From: JAIBBG01 sp040381475
Lineage (GTDB): Bacteria > Bacteroidota > Bacteroidia > Flavobacteriales_D > Sanyastnellaceae
Direction of reading: 5' to 3'
DNA length: 24,942 nucleotides
NCBI GenBank assembly: GCA_040381475.1
Contig: JBEIHH010000040.1
Coordinates: 1-24,942 of the forward strand
The first letter of the stretch is position 1, and every line of letters starts with the position of its first letter. Positions 15,813 through 22,918 of the stretch are shown one piece after another. The notes under the pieces were generated by a model. That model did no database searches and was not told where the DNA came from. It was given only the letters and a program-made list of their open reading frames with translations. Both the position numbers and the translations under genes were made by a program.

Positions 15813-18800
15813 TTAGGCTTCTGATTCTTCGATGTTTCTCACTTTAGTCATGTAGAATATATTCGGCTTAATTCCGACTTCTTCCAGCGCATGGTATGAA
15901 CGTACGCTTTCTGAACGCTTGGTATTCATCGATGTCTTGTCATTCAGGTCTCCGAACACTATTGCATTTGTTGGACAAGCTTCAGCGCAGGCAGTTTGAA
16001 TGTTGCCATCAAGAACAATAGTTCCGTTGCGTTTTGCTTCTGTTTTACCAGCCTGAATGCGTTGCTGACACATACTGCATTTCTCCATCACACCGCGAGT
16101 ACGAACGGTCACATCGGGGTTGAGAACCCAACGAAGCTGATCATCCTGCGCCGGATTTACCATGGCGAACTTATCATTCGTTACATAGTTGAACCAGTTG
16201 AATCTTCTTACTTTGTATGGACAGTTGTTCGCGCAGTAACGTGTTCCGATGCAACGGTTGTAGGCCATGTTGTTAAGACCTTCATTGCTGTGAACTGTAG
16301 CAGCAACCGGACATACTGTTTCACAAGGTGCGTGATTACAGTGCTGACACATCATCGGCATATGCACCGTCTGAGGATTATCCTCAGGGCTTTCCATCAA
16401 TCGGTAAGCTTCAATCGTTCCAACATTGTTGGCTTCTTTCGTCTCTTTTAATGTGTCCTGTGCAGATGAGGAGTAACGGTCGATGCGCAACCAGTGCATA
16501 TCACGGTGACGCAATACCTCATCTTTTCCAACAACTGGTACGTTGTTTTCTGTATGACATGCAGTGATACAAGCACCACATCCAAAGCATGATGTTAGGT
16601 CGATGGTTAGACCCCAGCGATGGCCTACACCTTCTACAGGATGCTCGCGCCAGAGGTCAACTTCATTAATGTGCTGACGATCGTTGACATCGATGGAACC
16701 GTCTTTGTTTACATCTGCGTGTACTGGAAGCGTTACCGCTTTATTGTAAGAAGCTTCACCCTTTTTCTTGTCCTTTTCCTTGAGGAATGTTGAAATGGTG
16801 GTCTCTTTAACAACCGAATCACGACCCATCACAGTGCTGTGCATCTGTGTTGTGGCGATGGCATAAGTGCCTGCTTCCTGAGCAACGCCAACAGATGATA
16901 CAGTATAATTAATTACACCGTTGCTTATGGATGCAAGTGGGAAAGCGTTCTTACCAATGGTCTGACGCTTGTCTCCGTCCATCAGATGCACTCCTTCGCG
17001 ACCGGTCTGGTAAGCTGCCTTACCAATTTCTTCATTGCCTGCTCCTCGACCATAGCCAAGTGCAATACCAATCGTACGGCTCTTCTGACCAGGTGTCGGA
17101 TATGCAGGAAGTACGAGTGATTTATCACCTACGGTAACTTTCACAAGTGATGCACAATCGCATTGACCGATATAGGTCTCAAGGCCCATTTCTTTCATGT
17201 CGGCCGGTGACATGGTTACATAATTGTCCCAGGTCACTTTGGTAATCGGATCTGGTGTTTCATGCAACATAGGGTTGTTGGCATGGTTACCGGCACCCAT
17301 CGTTACTTTCTGATAAAGTGAAAGTTCCCACTCTCCTCCTTTAATAGAGGAAACATAATTGATGGCATCATTCACGTTCAATGGCGCTGCCTGCATCATC
17401 ACAGGAGCCGCCTGCGTCTCTACCGGAGCAGCAACTTCTGTGACCGTACCGGCAAATGTGCCGTTGTGCACCGCTGTATTCCATGAAGAATCTGTCTTCA
17501 TCATGGTTGCAGAGTAAGCACCGTTATGTGTCTGACGGATATAATCGTAATAAGTAGCACCATTGTCGGCCCAACGCAGCATTGACTCCTGGGCATAGCG
17601 TGTATTGTATAAAGGGCTGATGGTCGGCTGTGCAAGATCAGTGCGGCCTTTCACCGGAGAATAATCATTCCATGATTCCAGGTAATGATTATCAGGCGCC
17701 ATATAGGTGCAGCGGCTTCCTGTTTCATCTGCAAAGAGATTAAAACAAACTGAAGTTTTTACCTTCTGTAAACCGGCAACGAATTTGTCTCCTTCTATCC
17801 AGGAATACGCTGGGTTTGTGCCGTAAACAATGAGCACATCAACTGAGCCATTGTTCATTTCGTCAACCAACTTACTCATCTGATCGTCTTGACCTTTGAA
17901 AAGATTCAGACTATTGCTCGTGTCAACTGTTACACCAACGTTGCCCAGAACGCTGTTGATGGCTGCAACTATTGTTTGTATTTGTGGATCGTTTGATCCG
18001 GCTACTACCAGTGATGCTCCGGCATTGGCTTTCAGATCATCAGCTGCACGCTTGATGCTTGTGTCTGCTCCTTCTACAGAAACTGGCGTTCCGCCGGTAA
18101 TTGCTGAATACAAGGCAGCTGCTACAAGACCTTCCTGAGAAGGACGTATTGGCGTACGATGATCACTGTTGGAACCGGTCAGAGACATATTCGACTCAAA
18201 CTGGTAGTGTTTGCTCAACCAGCCATTTTCAGGTTTGCGGGTTTGAGCGTATTGCGAAGTAAAGGCCGCTGGCATTACCCAGCTTCCGAGGAAGTCTGCA
18301 GCAATGCTTACGATTGTTTTCGCTTTGCTGAAATCATAGAATGGAACAGCTCCGCCGTTTGCTTTGGCAAGCCCTGCATAAGAAACTGCGTCGTATTGAA
18401 CGTGGTTTACTTTGCCCGCATATTTTGCGCTGAGCTCATTGATGGCGCGCTGTGTGCTTGGAGAAATAACAGTATTGGAAACAATTCGGATGGATGCTGC
18501 TGAAGCAAGAGCCGCTTTCATCTCTGTATCAAGTCCGGACCAGTCAATGTCAGCAGATCCTTTTTTCGGACCCTTCAAACGAGCACTGTCATAAAGGCCG
18601 AGAACAGAAGCATTCATGCGGGAATTCAATCCGCCGCCTGCTATTCCGAAGTTCTTATTTCCTTTGATGAATGTCGGACGACCTTCACGGGTCTTTACAA
18701 GTAAATTACCATAATCGGTGCCGTCGTAATAGGTAGACGCATAGAAATTGGCGATACCCGGCGTTATTTCCTCAGGCTTTGTAACGTAAGGAATAATTTT

Positions 18801-19028
18801 CACTACCGGAGTTTCACAAGCGGCAAGTGTTGCCGCGGTCAGTCCGAAGCCCATAAACTTTAGAAAGTCACGGCGTCCGGTGTTGGATTCATTCAGTTTC
18901 GAATCTGAAAGAAATGCCTCGACACTCTGCTCGCCGGATCGTGTGAACTCACTGCCGAGCGCTTCCTGCGCTGCGGTTGTGTTCTGCAGTTCATCAATGC
19001 TTGACCAGTATTTTTTATTGCTTCCCAT
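15813..19028 (-). CDS. actB: Alternative complex III iron-sulfur subunit ActB
   Basis: Large periplasmic subunit (1071 residues) that fuses a molybdopterin-oxidoreductase-like domain without cofactor to a ferredoxin domain with several Fe-S clusters. The N-terminus has the KKYWSSIDELQN motif and a twin-arginine signal (RRDFLKFMGFG, R52-R53). It continues into LAAC with C71, a lipobox, so Tat export and lipid anchoring are both possible. Cysteine groups are C814/C817/C820/C824, C894/C897/C902/C906, C926/C932/C936, then EKCSMCQQ and the final ACAEACP, enough for four clusters. A 12-residue EF-hand-like loop lies at 772-783, just before the ferredoxin domain. It is between actA and actC. Confidence 0.97.
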   Translation of the reverse strand: MGSNKKYWSSIDELQNTTAAQEALGSEFTRSGEQSVEAFLSDSKLNESNTGRRDFLKFMGFGLTAATLAACETPVVKIIPYVTKPEEITPGIANFYASTYYDGTDYGNLLVKTREGRPTFIKGNKNFGIAGGGLNSRMNASVLGLYDSARLKGPKKGSADIDWSGLDTEMKAALASAASIRIVSNTVISPSTQRAINELSAKYAGKVNHVQYDAVSYAGLAKANGGAVPFYDFSKAKTIVSIAADFLGSWVMPAAFTSQYAQTRKPENGWLSKHYQFESNMSLTGSNSDHRTPIRPSQEGLVAAALYSAITGGTPVSVEGADTSIKRAADDLKANAGASLVVAGSNDPQIQTIVAAINSVLGNVGVTVDTSNSLNLFKGQDDQMSKLVDEMNNGSVDVLIVYGTNPAYSWIEGDKFVAGLQKVKTSVCFNLFADETGSRCTYMAPDNHYLESWNDYSPVKGRTDLAQPTISPLYNTRYAQESMLRWADNGATYYDYIRQTHNGAYSATMMKTDSSWNTAVHNGTFAGTVTEVAAPVETQAAPVMMQAAPLNVNDAINYVSSIKGGEWELSLYQKVTMGAGNHANNPMLHETPDPITKVTWDNYVTMSPADMKEMGLETYIGQCDCASLVKVTVGDKSLVLPAYPTPGQKSRTIGIALGYGRGAGNEEIGKAAYQTGREGVHLMDGDKRQTIGKNAFPLASISNGVINYTVSSVGVAQEAGTYAIATTQMHSTVMGRDSVVKETTISTFLKEKDKKKGEASYNKAVTLPVHADVNKDGSIDVNDRQHINEVDLWREHPVEGVGHRWGLTIDLTSCFGCGACITACHTENNVPVVGKDEVLRHRDMHWLRIDRYSSSAQDTLKETKEANNVGTIEAYRLMESPEDNPQTVHMPMMCQHCNHAPCETVCPVAATVHSNEGLNNMAYNRCIGTRYCANNCPYKVRRFNWFNYVTNDKFAMVNPAQDDQLRWVLNPDVTVRTRGVMEKCSMCQQRIQAGKTEAKRNGTIVLDGNIQTACAEACPTNAIVFGDLNDKTSMNTKRSESVRSYHALEEVGIKPNIFYMTKVRNIEESEA
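16680..16715 (-). other. EF-hand/dockerin-like calcium loop within ActB
   Basis: Residues 772-783 read DVNKDGSIDVND. Positions 1, 3, 5, 9 and 12 are Asp/Asn/Asp/Asp/Asp, with Gly at 6 and Ile at 8, which is the full canonical EF-hand loop pattern. Flanking residues are not strongly helical on the N-terminal side, so a single dockerin-type loop is more likely than a complete EF-hand pair. Confidence 0.6.
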
Positions 19029-19061
19029 GGAGGTTAATCCCTGTTTTACTATTCGTTATTA

Positions 19062-20465
19062 TTAATAGTGGCATTTGCCGCATTCCCATCCGCCCAGTTC
19101 ACGAACTGTGGCTGAACCATCTTCCATTATGTCGCGCAATGTGCGCTGTCCAACAGCTGAAGCCTTGAAGCGTTCATGCATTTCCTGATAATAAGCACTG
19201 CTGTTAAGATCAATTTCTTTTTTGTTGTGACATTCCAGGCACCATCCCATGGTGAAAGGGCGCCGCTCAAGTTTCACCAGTCCAACAACATCTTCCTGCG
19301 AATTGATTTCGTCTGCCGTTGGTACATGACCTACGGTGTACATCTGCTGAGGACCATGACAGTTCTTGCAATCAATTTTGCCTACAGTTACGTGTGCACT
19401 GTGATTGAAGTAAACGTGGTCGGGTAGATTGTTGACCTTATTCCACTGTATCGGCTTCTCCTGATAGTCTGCTTTGTAGGTTTTGGTTGTTACGTCAAAA
19501 CCGATCGCATCATAGATTTTCGCGATTTCAACTTCACCTGTAATTGCTCCTTTGTTGATACCCTTGTGGCAGTTCATACAAACGTTCGCCGAAGGAATAC
19601 CCGCATGCTTTGACTTCGCTGCAGAACTGTGACAGTACTGACAATCGATCTCATTCTGGCAGTTGTGAATAGCATGTGAAAACCAAATAGGCTGATCCGG
19701 AGTGTAACCGTCATAAACACCGATGTCCATCAAGCTGGAATATCCGACTACAGCGAAGTAGCAGAAGAGGAACAGACCAATCACAGAAACAAACTTCTTG
19801 TTCTCCCACATCCAGGACTTAAGTGCTTTGCCATAAGTGGTTTCAGGCAGAGGGGCAAGACCTTCTCTTTCGTTGATTGCATTTTTAAGTGAGCGGGAAA
19901 TGTTGGCTGCTGTTACTGCAATTATTGCAAGTATGCCGCCGATGATGATGAACCATACGGCCCCATCGCTCTCTTCATTTTTCTCTTTTTCTTTCTTGAT
20001 TTCCTCAAGTGTCATGCACTTGTTTGTTGCAGCGGCCGCAACAGGTCCTGTTACGGGTGGCGTTTTTACATAAGCCAGAATGTCCTTGATTTCAGCTTCT
20101 GAAACAGCCTGATTCTGCATCCAGCCGAATGTCGGAACATACTTCGCTACAAGTTCTTTGATATACGGATCACCCGAAGCCGCAGCAGCCTGAGGATTCT
20201 GTATCCACTTTACCAGAAGAGCATCTTTTCCCTTCCAGCGACTGTCAATACCCTGAAGGCCCGGCGCAGCCAACACTTCATCGGTAACTTTATGACAGGA
20301 AGCACAATTTGCTTTGAACAACGACTCTCCCTTTGCAGCATCCCCACCATCAAAAATGCCTGCAAACGCATTGAATGTGAGTAGTATTAGGACTGAAAGT
20401 GAGACAAATATTTTACCGCGAAAACTTCTTGAAAGCCTCATCATTACTGGTTTTTTTATGCCCAA
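19062..20465 (-). CDS. actA: Alternative complex III multiheme cytochrome c, ActA
   Basis: First gene of the operon; 467 residues with six CXXCH heme sites. A signal sequence (about 17-35, ending NAFA) is followed by a monoheme cytochrome c domain with C54/C57/H58 and candidate axial M116. Two membrane helices lie at about 169-189 and 227-247, with a basic cytosolic loop between. The periplasmic C-terminal part holds the pentaheme set at H279, H300, H370, H413 and H466, the last one residue from the end (CGKCHY). It passes electrons from ActB to ActE or the oxidase. In-frame Met codons at 20444 and 20441 are alternative starts and give a better 5' leader relative to the TAAATTTG box. Confidence 0.96.
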   Translation of the reverse strand: MGIKKPVMMRLSRSFRGKIFVSLSVLILLTFNAFAGIFDGGDAAKGESLFKANCASCHKVTDEVLAAPGLQGIDSRWKGKDALLVKWIQNPQAAAASGDPYIKELVAKYVPTFGWMQNQAVSEAEIKDILAYVKTPPVTGPVAAAATNKCMTLEEIKKEKEKNEESDGAVWFIIIGGILAIIAVTAANISRSLKNAINEREGLAPLPETTYGKALKSWMWENKKFVSVIGLFLFCYFAVVGYSSLMDIGVYDGYTPDQPIWFSHAIHNCQNEIDCQYCHSSAAKSKHAGIPSANVCMNCHKGINKGAITGEVEIAKIYDAIGFDVTTKTYKADYQEKPIQWNKVNNLPDHVYFNHSAHVTVGKIDCKNCHGPQQMYTVGHVPTADEINSQEDVVGLVKLERRPFTMGWCLECHNKKEIDLNSSAYYQEMHERFKASAVGQRTLRDIMEDGSATVRELGGWECGKCHY

Positions 20466-20485
20466 TGGCAGGTTTTATCGCGCGG

Positions 20486-20493
20486 CAAATTTA
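20486..20493 (-). promoter_or_regulatory. Candidate -7 promoter box of the act-cox operon (TAAATTTG)
   Basis: Exact TAnnTTTG match read leftward. It lies 20 bases before the first possible actA ATG and 41 before the internal ATG at 20444. No clear TTTG -33 element is seen at 19-21 bases further upstream. Confidence 0.5.
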
Positions 20494-20778
20494 TGCGTCG
20501 CTAGCCTTTGACATTGCCATGACAAGAAAGTTGTACGCAATTTAAAATTGTTCTAAATAAGGTTTTTTTGTACCGAGGTTTTTGTGGTCAAAATCAATTG
20601 ATTCGCTGAATACAATCAGGCACGGTTTTAATGGTAATGGACGATTATGAACAATTTCGGAATTCGAAATAACCCACAGGAATCTTTAAGAAAGCTTTGG
20701 CTTGAGACAGAACTTCAAAACTTGAATGCTTTGTGATGAACGAGAACGCATTTTCAGATTTCAAGCCAATGACCAACC

Positions 20779-20786
20779 TATTTTTG
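20779..20786 (+). promoter_or_regulatory. Candidate -7 promoter box of the SPOR-domain gene (TATTTTTG)
   Basis: Exact TAnnTTTG match, 24 bases before the ATG at 20811. It lies inside the longer reading frame that would begin at 20733, and so supports the shorter start. Confidence 0.5.
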
Positions 20787-20810
20787 TCCGTGCAATCCAG
20801 GAATAAAAAT

Positions 20811-21257
20811 ATGATTCGCGTTATTTTCACCGTGCTCTCCCTTGCGTTCTCTATTTGTTCATTAAGTCTATCAGCTCAATCTGATACCTTGAAGAATGCA
20901 TTGGGTAAACTAACAATTGCAGAACAGTCATCAGGTAATGTAGATATCGTTGCCGACAGTCTGATTGTTAATTTAGAAAAGGGAAGCCGCAGATACAAAG
21001 ACATCAAGGGATTCCGGATTCAGATTTTTTTGGGATCTCATGATAAAGTGAGTGCTGAAAGAAACAAATATTTAACCCTGGGTCTGCCTTATTCTGCTTA
21101 TGTCAAACAGGTGGTTCCGGAACAAGCGCTTCAGGTTGGTGACTTCACGACACGCATGGAAATGGAAAAGCATCTTGAAACAATTCGAAAACACTATCCG
21201 CAAGCATTCGGAGTCGTTGAGGTTATTGAGATTCCGCGGTACAGTGGAAAAAAGTAA
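20811..21257 (+). CDS. Exported SPOR-domain protein
   Basis: A 148-residue protein starting MIRVIFTVLSLAFSICSLSLSAQ, a standard signal peptide with the Ala-Gln end common in Bacteroidota. A short linker is followed by a SPOR-like domain (about 70-140): a first strand KGFRIQIFLGSHDKVSAERNK, the variable middle with YSAYVKQVV, then LQVGDFTTRMEMEKHLETIRKHYPQAFGVVEVI. This matches the RxQxGxF...RVRVGPF...A pattern with the second half reading VGDF. SPOR domains bind denuded peptidoglycan glycan strands, so a septal or envelope location is likely. A frame beginning at 20733 would add 26 residues before the signal and cross the promoter box, so I reject it. hmgA follows by 36 bases. Confidence 0.85.
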   Translation: MIRVIFTVLSLAFSICSLSLSAQSDTLKNALGKLTIAEQSSGNVDIVADSLIVNLEKGSRRYKDIKGFRIQIFLGSHDKVSAERNKYLTLGLPYSAYVKQVVPEQALQVGDFTTRMEMEKHLETIRKHYPQAFGVVEVIEIPRYSGKK

Positions 21258-21266
21258 CGCAGGGCA

Positions 21267-21274
21267 TAACTTTG
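21267..21274 (+). promoter_or_regulatory. Candidate -7 promoter box of the homogentisate dioxygenase gene (TAACTTTG)
   Basis: Exact TAnnTTTG match in the 36-base gap, 19 bases before the ATG at 21294. It is the same octamer and nearly the same distance as at pepA. It suggests the gene can be transcribed independently of the SPOR gene. Confidence 0.5.
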
Positions 21275-21293
21275 CGCGAAAACGCACCTGATT

Positions 21294-22448
21294 ATGCCTA
21301 TCTACCATTCTTTGGGTAACATTCCTCCCAAACGTCACACGATTCATGAAAAGCCTGATGGCGGAATTTATTATGAGCAGCTTTTTGGCACGGAAGGATT
21401 TCATGGAATGAGCTCTCTGCTCTACCATGTTCACAGACCAACCATGATTAAAAGAGTGAATGGTTTTGAAAATGTTGCACCGGTAGCAGCGGTCGATAAG
21501 AATATCTCTCCAATGATGCTGCGGGGCTGGGATGTCAAACCCGCCGATGACTTTCTTCAAAGCAGGGTGCATACTTTGTTTAACAACGATCTCAATATTG
21601 CTCTTGCTGCACCACGAAAGAGCATGAAGAATTATTTCTACAAAAATGCGGATGCCGATGAACTCATATTTGTGCACAAGGGTTCTGGTAAATTAAGAAC
21701 TCTGCTGGGCACGCTCACTTTCAGTTATGGAGACTATCTGCTAATTCCCAGAGGAATGATTTATCAGATAGAATTTGATTCAGAAGATAACAGGCTTTTT
21801 ATTGTGGAGTCATTCTCACCTATCGTTACACCTCACCGCTACCGCAATAACTTTGGTCAGTTGCTGGAACATTCTCCATTCTGCGAGCGTGATATCCGCA
21901 GACCAATTGATCTGGAAACGCACGATGAAAAGGGTGAATTCACCATCAAGATTCGCAAGGAAAATGTAATGCACGAAGTGATTTATGCATCGCATCCCTT
22001 CGACGTAATTGGCTGGGATGGATATAACTATCCTTACGCCTTCAGCATTCACAATTTTGAACCCATCACCGGACGCGTGCACCAACCACCACCGGTGCAT
22101 CAGACATTTGAAGCAAATAATTACGTCGTTTGCTCTTTTTGTCCGAGGTTATTCGATTATCATCCCAAGGCCATACCTGCTCCATACAACCACAGCAACA
22201 TCGACAGCGATGAAGTTCTCTACTACGTGGATGGCGATTTTATGAGCCGCAACCATGTGGACAAGGGTTATATTTCATTGCATCCGGGTGGTATTCCTCA
22301 TGGTCCTCATCCCGGTGCTTACGAAAGAAGTATTGGTCAGAAAGAAACGGGCGAGCTCGCAGTTATGGTGGATACTTTTCGTCCTCTCAAACTGACTCAG
22401 GCTGCGGTTGACTTGTCGGATGGAGAATATAAAACCAGCTGGTTATAG
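21294..22448 (+). CDS. hmgA: Homogentisate 1,2-dioxygenase-like protein (short form)
   Basis: Probable ring-cleaving iron dioxygenase of tyrosine breakdown, converting homogentisate to maleylacetoacetate in the cytosol. At 384 residues it is shorter than the characterised enzymes (about 430-445). The N-terminus MPIYHSLGNIPPKRHT and the cupin segment ELIFVHKGSGKLRTLLGTLTF followed by YLLIPRGMIYQIEF fit the family. The C-terminal metal site appears as H300 (PYNHSN), D306/E307 (IDSDEV), and H330 with H336 in LHPGGIPHGPH; the H330-H336 spacing equals human H365-H371. Human H335-E341 is six apart, while H300-E307 is seven. hppD, which makes the substrate, lies just downstream, and strongly supports the role. 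Confidence 0.88.
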   Translation: MPIYHSLGNIPPKRHTIHEKPDGGIYYEQLFGTEGFHGMSSLLYHVHRPTMIKRVNGFENVAPVAAVDKNISPMMLRGWDVKPADDFLQSRVHTLFNNDLNIALAAPRKSMKNYFYKNADADELIFVHKGSGKLRTLLGTLTFSYGDYLLIPRGMIYQIEFDSEDNRLFIVESFSPIVTPHRYRNNFGQLLEHSPFCERDIRRPIDLETHDEKGEFTIKIRKENVMHEVIYASHPFDVIGWDGYNYPYAFSIHNFEPITGRVHQPPPVHQTFEANNYVVCSFCPRLFDYHPKAIPAPYNHSNIDSDEVLYYVDGDFMSRNHVDKGYISLHPGGIPHGPHPGAYERSIGQKETGELAVMVDTFRPLKLTQAAVDLSDGEYKTSWL

Positions 22449-22536
22449 TTACCTCCTGATCAATTGATGTAAATCGTCCGTTGCGAGAAAGATACTTTTC
22501 ATGCGATTAATTTTTATCGGATTACCGGGTTAAAGC

Positions 22537-22601
22537 GCATAGGTGTTTAACCACAAAGCTCACGTTACAACGAGCCACCTGCTAAGCTCATTAGCCTATG
22601 C
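22537..22601. repeat. Nested inverted repeats, possible structured element
   Basis: GCATAGG (22537-22543) is complemented by CCTATGC (22595-22601). Inside, AGGTG (22541-22545) pairs with CACCT (22576-22580), GCTC with GAGC around a 10-base loop, and GCTAA (22581-22585) with TTAGC (22591-22595). Some of these pairings exclude each other. No T run follows, so it is not a simple terminator. Confidence 0.45.
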
Positions 22602-22713
22602 CTGCAATTTATGGTGCCTTTTTGAATTTTTATTTACACAGAATCGATGATGTATTTCTTCACTGAATTATTAAGTGATGCAATGAATCCCTGGTGTTCT
22701 TTGTGTGAAATTT

Positions 22714-22732
22714 CTTTGAGGCCCTTGTGGTT
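22714..22732 (-). repeat. AACCACAA-type sequence, inverted relative to 22549-22564
   Basis: Read leftward this is AACCACAAGGGCCTCAAAG, and continues with further CACAAAGAACAC-like text. The rightward partner at 22549 begins AACCACAAAGCTCAC. The first eight bases are identical. Similar ACCACAAAGGCACAAAG text recurs between genes in many genomes, as far as I recall, so this may be an eroded dispersed repeat. Confidence 0.35.
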
Positions 22733-22881
22733 TCTTGCACTTGTGTTCTAAAACGGTAATCCGAAATTTTTAATTGGCTATCGAGTCAAATGCTTTCATA
22801 TGATTGTGCATTTTCAAGATCTTGTGTTTTAAATAAGAAAGTGCGCCGGTAATCATTTTATGGTATTTCCTGCTGTGAATA

Positions 22882-22914
22882 GTTGTTCACTTTTCAAATC
22901 TTCCACCATCTTTG
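22882..22914 (+). promoter_or_regulatory. Candidate promoter of hppD (GTTG ... CATCTTTG)
   Basis: GTTG at 22882-22885 and CATCTTTG at 22907-22914 are separated by 21 bases, within the 19-21 range of Bacteroidota promoters. The -7 box has one mismatch (C for the first T). Only four bases separate it from the hppD ATG, so transcription would begin almost at the start codon. Confidence 0.4.
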
Positions 22915-22918
22915 CAAC

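Larger units (their letters stand above)
20466..20810. other. Divergent intergenic region between actA and the SPOR gene
   Basis: 345 bases with no supported gene. It holds outward -7 boxes for actA and for the SPOR-domain gene, listed separately. The middle is AT-rich with T runs (for example the T7 at 20564-20570) and no convincing hairpin. Short frames in both directions lack a signal or domain. Confidence 0.55.
22449..22918 (+). other. Long spacer between hmgA and hppD with inverted repeats
   Basis: 470 bases without a supported gene. It contains a compact block of nested inverted repeats (22537-22601), a pair of inverted AACCACAA-type sequences at 22549-22564 and 22714-22732, and a promoter-like pair before hppD. 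All frames are short and none has a recognisable signal or domain. Confidence 0.6.

Noticed and set aside
20733..20810. N-terminal extension of the SPOR-domain protein
   Set aside because: It would precede a good signal peptide and contain the promoter box; treated as non-coding.
21072..21677. Leftward 201-codon frame opposite the SPOR and hmgA genes
   Set aside because: It crosses two well-supported genes, has no domain or signal, and is a shadow of their codon use.
22433..22444. 12-bp perfect palindrome AACCAGCTGGTT at the end of hmgA
   Set aside because: It lies within the last codons, has no loop or T run, and a single 12-mer palindrome is weak evidence for an operator.
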